Source of the DNA: CAYJII01 sp964370225
GTDB lineage: Bacteria > Bacillota > Clostridia > Oscillospirales > Ruminococcaceae
Length of the DNA stretch: 64,000 bases
Direction of reading: 5' to 3'
Assembly: GCA_964370225.1 (NCBI GenBank)
Contig: CAYJII010000001.1
Coordinates: 124,001 to 188,000 of the forward strand
Positions 32,578 through 42,085 of the stretch are shown here, in pieces; the first letter of the stretch is position 1, and every line of letters begins with the position of its first letter. The notes under the pieces were generated by a model. The model was not told the DNA's origin and ran no database searches. It saw nothing but the letters and a program-made list of their open reading frames with translations. The position numbers and the translations under genes were made by a program.

Positions 32578-34347
32578 ATGTTAACAAAAAATCAAAACGT
32601 GTTAAACTGGGTTGACGAAATGGTAAAGCTTTGTAAACCCGACAATGTGATTTGGATTGACGGTAGCGAAGAGCAACTAAAACAAATTCGCGAACTCAGC
32701 CTTTCAACTGGCGAACTTGAAGCTTTAAATCAAGAAAAACTACCAGGGTGCTACTTGCACAGAACTGCTCTAAACGACGTTGCTCGTGTTGAGCACAGAA
32801 CTTTTATCTGCTCTAAAAACGAAGCAGACGCTGGCCCTACAAACAACTGGGAAGATCCAGCTGTTATGTACGACAAACTTGGTAAAATGTTCGATGGCGT
32901 TATGAAAGGCCGTACAATGTACGTTATTCCTTTCCTAATGGGACCTGTTGGCTCACCTTTATCAAAAGTTGGAGTTGAGGTTTCTGACTCATCTTACGTT
33001 GTATTAAACATGGATATCATGACTAGAATGGGTCAATGCGCTCTAGATCACCTAGGCGAAACTTCTAACGACTTTGTTCGTGGATTACATTCAAAAGCTG
33101 ATATCGATGAAGAAAACAGATACATCTGCCACTTCCCAGAAGATAACGCAATCTGGTCAATCAACTCAGGTTACGGCGGAAACGTATTACTTGGTAAAAA
33201 ATGCTTCGCTCTTAGAATCGCTTCTTACCAAGGTAAAACTGAAGGCTGGATGGCTGAGCACATGCTTATCCTTGGTCTTGAAAATCCAAAAGGCGAAGTT
33301 AAATATGTTGCTGCTGCATTCCCATCTGCTTGCGGTAAAACTAACCTAGCTATGCTAATTCCTCCACAAAGTTATTTAGATAAAGGCTACAAAGTTTGGT
33401 GTGTTGGTGATGACATCGCTTGGATCAGAAAAGGTCCAGACGGAAGACTATGGGCTATTAACCCAGAAAACGGCTTCTTCGGCGTTGCTCCTGGTACTAA
33501 CGTTAAATCTAACCCAAATGCACTAGCTGCTACTTTAAAAGATACTATCTTCACAAACGTTGTTCATAACGTAGAAGAAAATACAGTTTGGTGGGAAGGA
33601 CTTGACAAAAATCCTCCTAAAAACGCTATCGACTGGAAAGGCAACAAATGGGATGCTGAATCAGGCGAAAAAGGTGCTCATCCAAACAGCCGTTTCACAG
33701 CTCCTGCTGCAAACTGCCCTTGCATAAGCTCAGAAATGAATAACCCACAAGGTGTTCCTCTATCTGCAATCGTGTTTGGTGGCCGTCGTGCTAAAACTGC
33801 TCCTCTTGTATACCAATCCTTCGACTGGAAACACGGTGTATTCGTAGGTTCAACAATGGCTTCTGAAGTTACTGCTGCTGCTCAAGGACTAAAAGCTGGT
33901 GTTCGTCGTGACCCAATGGCTATGCTTCCATTCTGTGGTTACCACATGGGCGACTACTTCGCACATTGGTTAGCAATTGGCGAAACAATTGATGAAGACA
34001 AACAACCAAAAATCTTCAACACTAACTGGTTTAGAACTGATGATGAAGGTAAATTTATCTGGCCTGGATTTGGCGACAACATGCGTGTTCTAGATTGGAT
34101 CATCGAACGTTGCGACAACAATGCTGAAGCTGTTAAATCTCCAATCGGTTATATCCCAGCTGCAACAGACATCAATATCGATGGTTTAGATATCGACACT
34201 GCTGTGTTAGAAGATCTATTAACTGTTGACGTTGATCTATGGAAAGAAGAAGTTGAAGGAATTCACGAATTCTATGCTAAATTTGGCGATAGACTTCCAG
34301 AAGAACTTAAAAAACAACTTGCTTCATTAGAAGAAAGACTTGGCTAA
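32578..34347 (+). CDS. pckA: Phosphoenolpyruvate carboxykinase (GTP)
   Basis: GTP-dependent interconversion of oxaloacetate and PEP; in anaerobes often used in the carboxylating direction. 589 residues from ATG 32578 (GGAGG upstream), the GTP-class length. Markers: GPVGSPLSKVGVEVSDSSYV, the catalytic FPSACGKTNLAML near 247-259 (the Cys is diagnostic of the GTP class), RKGPDGRLWAINPE-like segment, FGGRRAKTAPLV and the C-terminal WFRTDDEG. Codons are strongly biased to GCT, GGT, CTT and AAC compared with neighbours, which suggests high expression. The frame extends upstream to 32509, but across the promoter. Confidence 0.97.
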   Translation: MLTKNQNVLNWVDEMVKLCKPDNVIWIDGSEEQLKQIRELSLSTGELEALNQEKLPGCYLHRTALNDVARVEHRTFICSKNEADAGPTNNWEDPAVMYDKLGKMFDGVMKGRTMYVIPFLMGPVGSPLSKVGVEVSDSSYVVLNMDIMTRMGQCALDHLGETSNDFVRGLHSKADIDEENRYICHFPEDNAIWSINSGYGGNVLLGKKCFALRIASYQGKTEGWMAEHMLILGLENPKGEVKYVAAAFPSACGKTNLAMLIPPQSYLDKGYKVWCVGDDIAWIRKGPDGRLWAINPENGFFGVAPGTNVKSNPNALAATLKDTIFTNVVHNVEENTVWWEGLDKNPPKNAIDWKGNKWDAESGEKGAHPNSRFTAPAANCPCISSEMNNPQGVPLSAIVFGGRRAKTAPLVYQSFDWKHGVFVGSTMASEVTAAAQGLKAGVRRDPMAMLPFCGYHMGDYFAHWLAIGETIDEDKQPKIFNTNWFRTDDEGKFIWPGFGDNMRVLDWIIERCDNNAEAVKSPIGYIPAATDINIDGLDIDTAVLEDLLTVDVDLWKEEVEGIHEFYAKFGDRLPEELKKQLASLEERLG

Positions 34348-34382
34348 TCTGTTTAATAAACTTATTTAGTAAGATATAATTT

Positions 34383-34421
34383 ACAGTCATAAAATTCATT
34401 TGAATTTTATGACTGTTTTTT
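34383..34421 (+). terminator. Terminator after pckA
   Basis: Perfect stem acagtcataaaattc with gaattttatgactgt and a 4-base loop (34383-34416), followed by TTTTTTATT. A second weaker T-tailed hairpin (atgcattt with aaatgtat, then eight T) follows at about 34463-34494. Confidence 0.9.
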
Positions 34422-34504
34422 ATTGCTTTTTTGCATAAAACTTAGCGATATTATCCCAATAAAATGCATTTGTTCATAAAATGTATTTTTTTTACGTAAA
34501 TCAC

Positions 34505-34532
34505 TTGACGTTATATATTTTTGTGGTAAACT
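34505..34532 (+). promoter_or_regulatory. Promoter of the ABC exporter operon
   Basis: TTGACG (34505-34510), 16 bases, TAAACT (34527-34532), about 50 bases before ATG 34585. Confidence 0.55.
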
Positions 34533-34584
34533 ATACCCAAACGACAATTTATTTAAAATTTATTCAAAAAGTGAGTGATTTTTT

Positions 34585-36342
34585 ATGTTTCAACTGAAAT
34601 GGATGATTGAAAGCATGAAGGGGTTCAGGGGAAAATTTGTTTTCGCCCTTCTCTCTACCGCAGTCCTAGCTTTTATGGCAATTATAACCCCCACAATCAC
34701 AGCGCGAATTGTGGATGAAGTTGTCATGAAGCTCCCAACCGCAGAAAACATCGCGCCTTTAATTGAGCTTTTGTACGAGCTGAGCTTTTTAACTATCGCT
34801 TTCACGCTTGCAAGAAGCGGTCTGCGTTATATTTCGCTGATGCTCTATGAGTACTGCTCGCAAAAATTTATCTTTAAAATTAGAGAAGAGCTGTACGCAA
34901 AACTTCAGTCGCAAGACTTGAATTTTTATTCAAAAAACCGCACTGGTGACCTAATGACTAGGCTGACAGGTGACCTTGACATGTGCCGCCACACCATAGC
35001 TTTTGTTATACGAAATTTAGTCGACTGTATTTTGCTATTTGCGATAAATATAATTTATATGTTTACGCTCAACGTACTTTTTGCTATAGCGATGGTTGCA
35101 CTTACTCCGATTATGTATATCGCCAGCCGCTCTTTTTCCAAAAAAATCAAGCCTCTATTTGTAGATTTAAGGGAAAAACGCGCTTTACTTAACACAAATG
35201 TTCAAGAAAATATTTCAGGCAACAAAGTTGTTCGTGCATTTGCTAAGGAAAATTATGAGATTGAGCGATTTGACGAAAAAAATAGCGAGTTTAAAGTTGC
35301 GAACATGAAGACTACTCAAATGTGGCTTAAATATTTCCCTATTATCGAGGGACTTAGCCAGTCATATGTTGTAGTTGTGTTAATCGCAGGTGGAGTTTTG
35401 TTAATTAATGGCGAAATTTCACCAGGTACTTTTTACATATTCGAAGCTATGTCGTGGATGCTTGTTCATCCGATGAGAATGATGGGGATGCTTTTAAATG
35501 ATGTTCAGCGTTTTTTCGCAAGTGCTGACAAAGTTATCGAGCTTTACTACTCAAGACCCGACATTAAAAATAGTAAAAATCCGATTACTCCCGACAAACG
35601 TGTTGAGGGGAATATTAAATTTGAGAACGTTTCAGTATTCTTAGGGAAAAATGAAGTGCTCAAGAACATTAATTTGCAGATAAATCCTGGCGAAACAGTC
35701 GCAATTATGGGAAGTACTGGCTCTGGTAAAACTACTCTCATAAACTCGATTGCCCGTTTTGTTAGAATAAGCTCCGGTAGTCTTACCATTGATGGAAACA
35801 TGGTAAAAGACCTCGACTTACACTATCTACGCAGCAATATTGGTATCGCAAATCAGGATGTTTTCCTCTTTTCTGAAACTATCGATGGCAATATCGCTTA
35901 CGGTAACTTAGACCTGAGCGAGGATGAGGTAAAAGGATTTGCTGAGATGGCTAGCGCAAACTTTGTCGAAAAAACGGAAAGCGGTTTCCAAACGATAATC
36001 GGTGAGCGTGGAATGGGGCTTTCTGGCGGACAAAAACAGAGAATTGCACTTGCTCGTGCCCTTGCAGTAAAACCGAGCATCCTAATCTTGGATGACACAA
36101 CTTCCGCTGTCGACCTCGAAACTGAAAAGCACATCCAGTCAAGCTTAAATAATTTGAGTTTCCCATGTACTAAAATCATAGTAGCGCAAAGAATTTCCAG
36201 CACGAAAAATGCTGATAAAATTATAATTTTAGACCATGGCGAAATTATTGAAGAGGGCACGCACGACGAGCTACTCAAAAAAGATGGATACTACAGACAA
36301 GTATTCGAGTTGCAGAATGGTAATGATGGGGGGAATAATTAA
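34585..36342 (+). CDS. ABC exporter subunit A, degenerate ATP site (fused TMD-NBD)
   Basis: 585 residues: six transmembrane helices (about 1-320) then a nucleotide-binding domain. Walker A GSTGSGKTT is near 375 and the signature LSGGQKQRIALARAL is normal. Walker B ends LILDDTTSAVD near 500, with Asp where the catalytic Glu should be, and the switch His is Gln (IVAQRISS, near 535). This marks it as the non-catalytic half of a heterodimeric exporter of the BmrCD/TM287-288 type. The stop overlaps the start of its partner by one base. Substrate (drug, lipid or peptide) unknown. Confidence 0.93.
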   Translation: MFQLKWMIESMKGFRGKFVFALLSTAVLAFMAIITPTITARIVDEVVMKLPTAENIAPLIELLYELSFLTIAFTLARSGLRYISLMLYEYCSQKFIFKIREELYAKLQSQDLNFYSKNRTGDLMTRLTGDLDMCRHTIAFVIRNLVDCILLFAINIIYMFTLNVLFAIAMVALTPIMYIASRSFSKKIKPLFVDLREKRALLNTNVQENISGNKVVRAFAKENYEIERFDEKNSEFKVANMKTTQMWLKYFPIIEGLSQSYVVVVLIAGGVLLINGEISPGTFYIFEAMSWMLVHPMRMMGMLLNDVQRFFASADKVIELYYSRPDIKNSKNPITPDKRVEGNIKFENVSVFLGKNEVLKNINLQINPGETVAIMGSTGSGKTTLINSIARFVRISSGSLTIDGNMVKDLDLHYLRSNIGIANQDVFLFSETIDGNIAYGNLDLSEDEVKGFAEMASANFVEKTESGFQTIIGERGMGLSGGQKQRIALARALAVKPSILILDDTTSAVDLETEKHIQSSLNNLSFPCTKIIVAQRISSTKNADKIIILDHGEIIEEGTHDELLKKDGYYRQVFELQNGNDGGNN

Positions 36343-38108
36343 TGGCTAGAAATAAATTTGATATTGACGAAACCCTAGAATCCCCTTTTAGTACGGTGCA
36401 CTTAAAACGTGCATTTGTATACATGGAAAAGCACAAAGTTAAGATGATATTATCGCTTATTTTATCCGCAATCTCAACAGTGGTAGCGCTGATTATTCCG
36501 ATGATTTTAAGCTATGCTGTTGATACGACTATCCCAAATAAAGACCTCGCTCAACTAATACAACTTTCTGTAATGGTACTGCTTATCACCGTGGTTAACA
36601 TTTGGCTGTCCAAACTGCGCACAGGCTATATGAACAGAGTGGGACAGGAAATCATCTATGAAATAAGAAAAGATTTGTTTTCTCATCTGCAAAAATTATC
36701 CTTTGAATATTATGACAATAGACCGCATGGAAAAATTTTAGTGCGTGTTGTAAACTATGTAAATAGCGTGTCCGATATGCTCTCAAATGGTATAATTAAC
36801 TTTGTTTTGGAGATATTTAATATTGTGTTTATACTTGCATTCATGTTCTATGTGGATGTGGCGCTGACACTTGTAGTATTATCCGGTGTTCCTGTGTTTT
36901 TAGTTTTGTTGCTCGTAATAAAACCAAAACAGCGTCGTGCTTGGCAACAAGTAAGCAATAAAAACTCCAACCTAAACGCATATTTACAAGAGAGCATTGA
37001 CGGAACCAAGATTACACAGGGCTTTACAAGAGAAGAAGAAAACCAAAAAATCTTTGACAGGCTTAATAGAGCGAACATGGACGTTTACATGAAAGCGATG
37101 TATATTTCCTCCTCTGTGTGGGTTTCTGTAGAGTTTTTGACTACACTTGTAGTTGTGCTGATGTATCTTGCTGGGATAGCATGGTTTTCTCCAACCGCTT
37201 CATTTGGCGTACTGCTTGCAATGGGTGGGTATGCATGGAGATTTTGGCAACCAATCTTAAACTTATCAAACCTGTATAATTCTTTCATAAACACAATCGC
37301 ATATTTGGAGCGTATTTTTGAAACAATGGACGAGCCTGTAGTGGTAAACGACAAAGAAAACGCTATTCAAATGCCCGAAATCAAGGGGAATATTGACTTT
37401 GAAGATGTCACTTTCTCCTATGATAATAATGTCAACATCTTAGAAAATGTTGACATGTCCGTTAAAGCAGGCGAAAGCATTGCACTTGTAGGGCCAACAG
37501 GCGCGGGGAAAACTACTGTAGTTAACTTAATCTCGCGTTTTTACAATATCAATGGTGGTAAAATTTTAGTCGACGGCACGGATATTTCCGAAGTCACCCT
37601 AAACTCACTGCGCTCACAAATGGGAATAATGCTACAAGATAGCTTTATCTTCGCAGCTTCGGTGAAAGAAAATATCAAATATGGCAAATTAGATGCTACT
37701 GACGACGAAGTTATCGAAGCATGTAAAACAGTTAAGGCGCACGATTTCATCAAGGATATGGAAGAAGGATATAACACAGAGGTAAACGAGAGAGGTAACA
37801 GCTTATCCCAAGGGCAAAAGCAGCTGCTTTCGTTTGCAAGGACTTTACTTTCCGATCCAAAAATACTGATATTAGACGAAGCAACTTCTTCGATTGACGC
37901 TAAAACTGAGCGTGATTTGCAAGAGGGGCTTGCAGCTCTATTAAAAGGCAGAACTTCATTTATCATCGCACATAGACTATCGACAATCAAAAGCTGTGAC
38001 AGAATAATGTACATCTCAAACAAAGGAATTAGCGAATGTGGTTCACATGATGAACTCATGGCGAAAAAAGGAGATTACTACAAACTGTATACCGCACAAC
38101 ATATTTAA
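36342..38108 (+). CDS. ABC exporter subunit B, consensus Walker motifs (fused TMD-NBD)
   Basis: 588 residues with the same TMD-NBD layout. Walker A GPTGAGKTT is near 383, Walker B LILDEATSSID near 509 with the catalytic Glu, and the switch His is kept (IIAHRLST). Its signature is LSQGQ rather than LSGGQ. Pairing across the dimer therefore gives one consensus site (B Walker motifs with A signature) and one degenerate site (A Walker motifs with B signature), as in known heterodimeric exporters. Coupled to the upstream gene by overlap. Confidence 0.93.
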   Translation: MARNKFDIDETLESPFSTVHLKRAFVYMEKHKVKMILSLILSAISTVVALIIPMILSYAVDTTIPNKDLAQLIQLSVMVLLITVVNIWLSKLRTGYMNRVGQEIIYEIRKDLFSHLQKLSFEYYDNRPHGKILVRVVNYVNSVSDMLSNGIINFVLEIFNIVFILAFMFYVDVALTLVVLSGVPVFLVLLLVIKPKQRRAWQQVSNKNSNLNAYLQESIDGTKITQGFTREEENQKIFDRLNRANMDVYMKAMYISSSVWVSVEFLTTLVVVLMYLAGIAWFSPTASFGVLLAMGGYAWRFWQPILNLSNLYNSFINTIAYLERIFETMDEPVVVNDKENAIQMPEIKGNIDFEDVTFSYDNNVNILENVDMSVKAGESIALVGPTGAGKTTVVNLISRFYNINGGKILVDGTDISEVTLNSLRSQMGIMLQDSFIFAASVKENIKYGKLDATDDEVIEACKTVKAHDFIKDMEEGYNTEVNERGNSLSQGQKQLLSFARTLLSDPKILILDEATSSIDAKTERDLQEGLAALLKGRTSFIIAHRLSTIKSCDRIMYISNKGISECGSHDELMAKKGDYYKLYTAQHI

Positions 38109-38118
38109 TATTATTAAT

Positions 38119-38168
38119 ACAGTTTCAGTCCTCTCTTCAAGAGATAGGGCTGAAACTGTTTTGATTTT
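38119..38168 (+). terminator. Terminator after the ABC exporter operon
   Basis: Long stem acagtttcag...ctgaaactgt with inner tctct/agaga pairing (38119-38159), followed by TTTTGATTTT. Confidence 0.85.
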
Positions 38169-38195
38169 GAAAGTTTACTTTGCACATACTATAAA
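38167..38195 (+). promoter_or_regulatory. Promoter of hydF
   Basis: TTGAAA (38167-38172), 17 bases, TATAAA (38190-38195), about 37 bases before ATG 38233. Confidence 0.55.
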
Positions 38196-38232
38196 CTCTC
38201 AATCTATTATACAAAACCAAAGGAGAACTAAC

Positions 38233-39426
38233 ATGAGCTTAAACAACACACCATCAGCAGAAAGAGTGCACATAGGTATTTTTGGCAAGCGCAACGCCGG
38301 CAAATCTAGCGTCATCAATGCGATTACAGGTCAAAACACAGCTATAGTATCCGATATCAAAGGTACTACCACCGACCCTGTTATTAAAGCAATGGAGCTT
38401 TTACCTTTAGGCCCCGTTGTGATAATCGACACCCCAGGTTTGGACGATGTCGGCACATTGGGAGAGCTTAGAGTAAAAAGCGCATACCGAGTGCTCAATA
38501 AAACCGATATCGCAGTACTTGTATGTGATGCGACATTGGGAATAACCAAAGAGGACGAGGCTATTTTAGCGCTGATAAAAGCAAAGAAAATCCCATATGC
38601 TATAGTATATAATAAATCGGATTTGCTGAGCGTTATTCCAAGCGAATCCGAAGAAAACACCATTTATATCAGCACAAAAACTTCAGGCGGTGTGCACGAA
38701 CTCAAGGAAATGCTTGCAAAAATTTCTCCAAGCGAAGAACCACTATTTAAGCTTGTAGCCGATTTAGTAAACCCACTTGACTTTGTTATTCTCGTAATCC
38801 CCATAGATTCTGCTGCTCCAAAAGGCAGGCTGATTTTACCACAACAGCAAGTTATCAGAGATTTGCTCGAAGCTGGTGCAGTTTCTATTTGCGTTCGTGA
38901 CTTTGAGCTTGAGAGCACACTCAAAGAGCTAGGCGATAAAACTAAACTTGTGATAACCGACAGTCAAGCTTTTGAAGCTGTGAGCAAAGTCACACCTAAA
39001 AATGTTCTGCTCACATCTTTTTCCATATTGTTCGCAAGATATAAAGGTAGCCTTCAGACTTTGACCGAGGGCGCATTTACTTTGGATAATTTAAATGATG
39101 GCGATAATATTTTAATTTGTGAGGGATGTTCGCACCACCGCCAATGCGACGATATCGGTACAGTGAAATTGCCACGCTGGATAAACGAGCATAGCGGTGG
39201 CAAAAACCTAAACTTTGAGTTCACCAGCGGAAGAGAATTCCCAGAAGATTTAAGTCGGTACAAATTAATTGTTCACTGTGGTGGATGCATGCTAAACGAG
39301 CGAGAGATGAAATACCGTATTAAATGTGCAAAGGACGCTAATATTCCTATAACAAATTACGGAACAGCTATTGCGCATGTAAAAGGTATATTAAAGCGCA
39401 GTTTAGAAATTTTTGAAAATAAATAA
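38233..39426 (+). CDS. hydF: [FeFe]-hydrogenase H-cluster maturation GTPase HydF
   Basis: Scaffold GTPase on which the 2Fe subcluster is built before transfer to the hydrogenase. 397 residues. G1 loop GKRNAGKSS at 18-26, DIKGTTTDP (G2), DTPGLDD (G3) and YNKSD (G4) form the GTPase domain; the C-terminal FeS site is complete: C299-x-H301-x46-H348-C349-x2-C352. Start ATG 38233 follows AGGAG; the open frame back to 38038 lies inside the ABC gene. hydE, hydG and the hydrogenase are not in the window, so they must be elsewhere. Confidence 0.96.
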   Translation: MSLNNTPSAERVHIGIFGKRNAGKSSVINAITGQNTAIVSDIKGTTTDPVIKAMELLPLGPVVIIDTPGLDDVGTLGELRVKSAYRVLNKTDIAVLVCDATLGITKEDEAILALIKAKKIPYAIVYNKSDLLSVIPSESEENTIYISTKTSGGVHELKEMLAKISPSEEPLFKLVADLVNPLDFVILVIPIDSAAPKGRLILPQQQVIRDLLEAGAVSICVRDFELESTLKELGDKTKLVITDSQAFEAVSKVTPKNVLLTSFSILFARYKGSLQTLTEGAFTLDNLNDGDNILICEGCSHHRQCDDIGTVKLPRWINEHSGGKNLNFEFTSGREFPEDLSRYKLIVHCGGCMLNEREMKYRIKCAKDANIPITNYGTAIAHVKGILKRSLEIFENK

Positions 39427-39455
39427 AGTTTCTGCATATCAATGTATAATACGAC

Positions 39456-39495
39456 AGTCGCCATGAAAATTAATTCCATGGCGACTTTATTTTCG
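39456..39495 (+). terminator. Terminator after hydF
   Basis: Stem agtcgccatg with catggcgact (39456-39486, loop of 11), followed by TTATTTTC. Confidence 0.8.
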
Positions 39496-39650
39496 GTGAA
39501 ATTTCATTTTTTACTCAACTGTTTGTGACAAGTTTTTTATCACATAAGCCTTATAATAAGACTACTTTCCTTTAAATATATGTCGGAAATCAGATAATAT
39601 TCTCATTTTCAAAAATTACATAGGAAAATTATTATTAAGGAGAAAATGAT

Positions 39651-41945
39651 ATGAAAACAGAGGCAATGAAGTATAAGCAATTTGGTATCGCCCCAAATAA
39701 AATTAAGACACTCAAAGCTGCTATAGTGGGGTTTGTTTCCTATGTAGCAGTTGGAGCAAATATTCTTGGTACCTTTTCCCCATTCGGAGTGGCGCTCGTC
39801 GGTGGGCTACCCATGACCTACTCGTATATCGCATATATCGGTAGTGTGTTTGCCCTAATATTTAACGGCATCGTCAGACAGGACATCATATATATTATCA
39901 CTCTCACCACTATAATTGTGCTAAAAAAAATGTTTTCAGCAGGCAATCCAAAGTACCGACAACTCAAATTTGCATGGATTACTTTTTTAGTTGTCGCGAC
40001 TATAAACACTCTCGCCTATTTCATTCTTGCTTTAACTGTCACTGATTTTATTTTTGGCATTTGCGAGAGCATCATCGCTTCAAGTTTGGCGTACATCATC
40101 TATGTAGGTGGCGATGGAGTATTAAGCTCAGGCAAAATAAAAAGTTATGACAGCACCGAGAAAATAAGCTTGATAATACTGCTTATGATACTAACAATTT
40201 CACTATTAACTGTCAACTACATGGGGCTTAATATCGGCATTATCTTTTCGCTAATCTGCCTCATGTTCACTGTGCAAAAATACAAGGCGGAGGGCGGTGC
40301 AATCGCCGGAGTTATATTAGGCTTTACCTACTGCCTATACAGTGCCGACTTTTTGCCAATCAGCGCGATAATCGTCACAGCAGCTTTCATCTCAGGCCTA
40401 TTCGCTCAAATCGGGCGACTTCCACAAGTCGCTATGATGCTTGCAGTATCTGTTTTTTCCTCGTTCATTATCGGGATTAACATTGATATGCTTTTTAGCC
40501 TTACCAATATTATTATCGCCTCAACTTTTTATTTGGCATTTCCTAAAAAAATCATGGAAGTATTCCTTAAGCTAGACGAGAGAAAAATCCACGATAACGA
40601 CATTAAGGGAAATATTGGCAGTAAGCTTAGCTTTGCAGCTTCTACTATCGAGGATTTGCAAAACTCGATAAGGCTGGTATCCGACAAACTCAGTCACCTC
40701 AGTTATACTGATGTCGAGACAGTTTATAATAAGACTGCGGGAAATGTTTGCAAAAACTGCGGACTTAATATGATGTGTTGGGAAGAGCAGTATAACGACA
40801 CAATGGAAGGCTTTGATAAAATTTTGGGCGAGATACGCAAAAAAGGCGTGATTTCTGTCAAAGAAGTTAGCGATAAAAAGATAATTAACTGCTGTAGACC
40901 CGATGCCTTAATTGAAAATATCACTAAAAATTACACTGATTTTCTCTTCTCACAAAACGATAAACGGCAAAAAACTCATGCTAGAAAGCTTGCAGTCGAG
41001 CAATTAGTCGGAGTTTCACATCTCTTAACTGAAGTGAGTGACGAAATTTCCACAATAACTCAAAATGACAAAAACGCAGCTCAGGTTGTGCGTGGAGTTT
41101 TTGAGAGCTTTTCTAACATTAAGGAGAACATCGAAGTTTACTGCACAATAAATAAATATGAGCGCATGGAAATCGACATATATCTGCAATCAAATGTCGA
41201 GATTGAGAGCACTTTTATCGATGTGCTCTCGCATCAGCTAAAAAGAAATTTTGCGTCTCCATGCATTTCTAAAACCGAAAGCAAAGTCAAGATTTCTATC
41301 TACGAAAAGGCGACTTATATTCCTGATTTTTCTGCATATCAAAAAAACAGCCTTAAAGATAATTATTGTGGCGATAGTTATGATAGCTTTTTAGACAGCA
41401 AAGGAAATTTTTACATCGTGTTAAGTGATGGAATGGGCACAGGTAAAAGAGCCGCACTAGACTCTGTGATGACCTGCTCAATTGTAATGAAACTTATCAA
41501 AGCTGGGCTTGGGCTTGACTCGATAATCAAGTTTGTCAACTCCTCCCTACAGGCAAAATCCACCGAGGAATCGCTCTCTACAATCGATATCGCAAAGGTG
41601 GATTTATACACGGGGGAAGTGGATTTTTACAAAGCTGGCAGCGCAGACTCCTTTGCTATAGTAGACAATACCTTTGCAAAAATCAACGCAAATTCGCTCC
41701 CCGTTGGCATATTAGAAGGAGTGGAGTTTGAGCATAAAAGCATAACACTTAAGGTGGATGATATCTTATTACTCGTTTCAGACGGTGCTTTAATCGAGGA
41801 TAAGAAAATGAGTTTTTATCTTAAGCAAGCACGACAAGGCGATGCAAAAGATATCGCTGAGGAACTATTTCAGATGATATCACGCGAAAAAGAAATTGAC
41901 GATGACTTAAGCATACTGGTTTTAAAGCTAAACAAGGGTGTATAA
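39651..41945 (+). CDS. spoIIE: Stage II sporulation protein E (PP2C phosphatase)
   Basis: Membrane phosphatase that dephosphorylates SpoIIAA at the septum and so activates sigma-F in the forespore. 764 residues: about ten hydrophobic helices in the first 310 residues, a central oligomerisation region with conserved cysteines (CKNCGLNMMCWE), and a C-terminal PP2C domain (about 560-760) with YCGDSYDSF, SDGMGTGKRAA, LLLVSDGAL and the closing DDDLSILV, which supply the metal-binding aspartates. AAGGAG precedes ATG 39651. The ~220-base upstream region has AT-rich promoter-like sequence but no convincing -35/-10 pair. Confidence 0.96.
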   Translation: MKTEAMKYKQFGIAPNKIKTLKAAIVGFVSYVAVGANILGTFSPFGVALVGGLPMTYSYIAYIGSVFALIFNGIVRQDIIYIITLTTIIVLKKMFSAGNPKYRQLKFAWITFLVVATINTLAYFILALTVTDFIFGICESIIASSLAYIIYVGGDGVLSSGKIKSYDSTEKISLIILLMILTISLLTVNYMGLNIGIIFSLICLMFTVQKYKAEGGAIAGVILGFTYCLYSADFLPISAIIVTAAFISGLFAQIGRLPQVAMMLAVSVFSSFIIGINIDMLFSLTNIIIASTFYLAFPKKIMEVFLKLDERKIHDNDIKGNIGSKLSFAASTIEDLQNSIRLVSDKLSHLSYTDVETVYNKTAGNVCKNCGLNMMCWEEQYNDTMEGFDKILGEIRKKGVISVKEVSDKKIINCCRPDALIENITKNYTDFLFSQNDKRQKTHARKLAVEQLVGVSHLLTEVSDEISTITQNDKNAAQVVRGVFESFSNIKENIEVYCTINKYERMEIDIYLQSNVEIESTFIDVLSHQLKRNFASPCISKTESKVKISIYEKATYIPDFSAYQKNSLKDNYCGDSYDSFLDSKGNFYIVLSDGMGTGKRAALDSVMTCSIVMKLIKAGLGLDSIIKFVNSSLQAKSTEESLSTIDIAKVDLYTGEVDFYKAGSADSFAIVDNTFAKINANSLPVGILEGVEFEHKSITLKVDDILLLVSDGALIEDKKMSFYLKQARQGDAKDIAEELFQMISREKEIDDDLSILVLKLNKGV

Positions 41946-41961
41946 CTAATCCCAGTAATAT

Positions 41962-42011
41962 TAACCGCAACAAAACTCCTGCATTTAAGCGCAGGAGTTT
42001 TGTTGCGGTTA
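41962..42011 (+). terminator. Perfect 21-bp inverted repeat after spoIIE
   Basis: Arms 41962-41982 and 41991-42011 pair without mismatch; loop of 8. No T run follows, so it is not a standard intrinsic terminator, though it may stop or protect the spoIIE transcript end. Confidence 0.7.
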
Positions 42012-42050
42012 TAGTTTGTGATAATCTCTATTATTTATATCTATTTTTTG

Positions 42051-42079
42051 TTGAATACTGTCGAAAATTATGCTATAAT
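42051..42079 (+). promoter_or_regulatory. Promoter with internal Spo0A-box-like site, between spoIIE and sigG
   Basis: TTGAAT (42051-42056), 17 bases, TATAAT (42074-42079). TGTCGAA at 42059-42065, within the spacer, matches the 0A box consensus. No protein-coding gene follows on this strand; the promoter points at a T-tailed hairpin and then at the 3' end of sigG. Confidence 0.6.
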
Positions 42080-42085
42080 ATGGAT

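Noticed and set aside
39581..39600. TGTCGGAAA and GATAAT upstream of spoIIE as a Spo0A-activated promoter
   Set aside because: The box deviates from TGTCGAA and no -35 element at a sensible distance was found; too weak to annotate.
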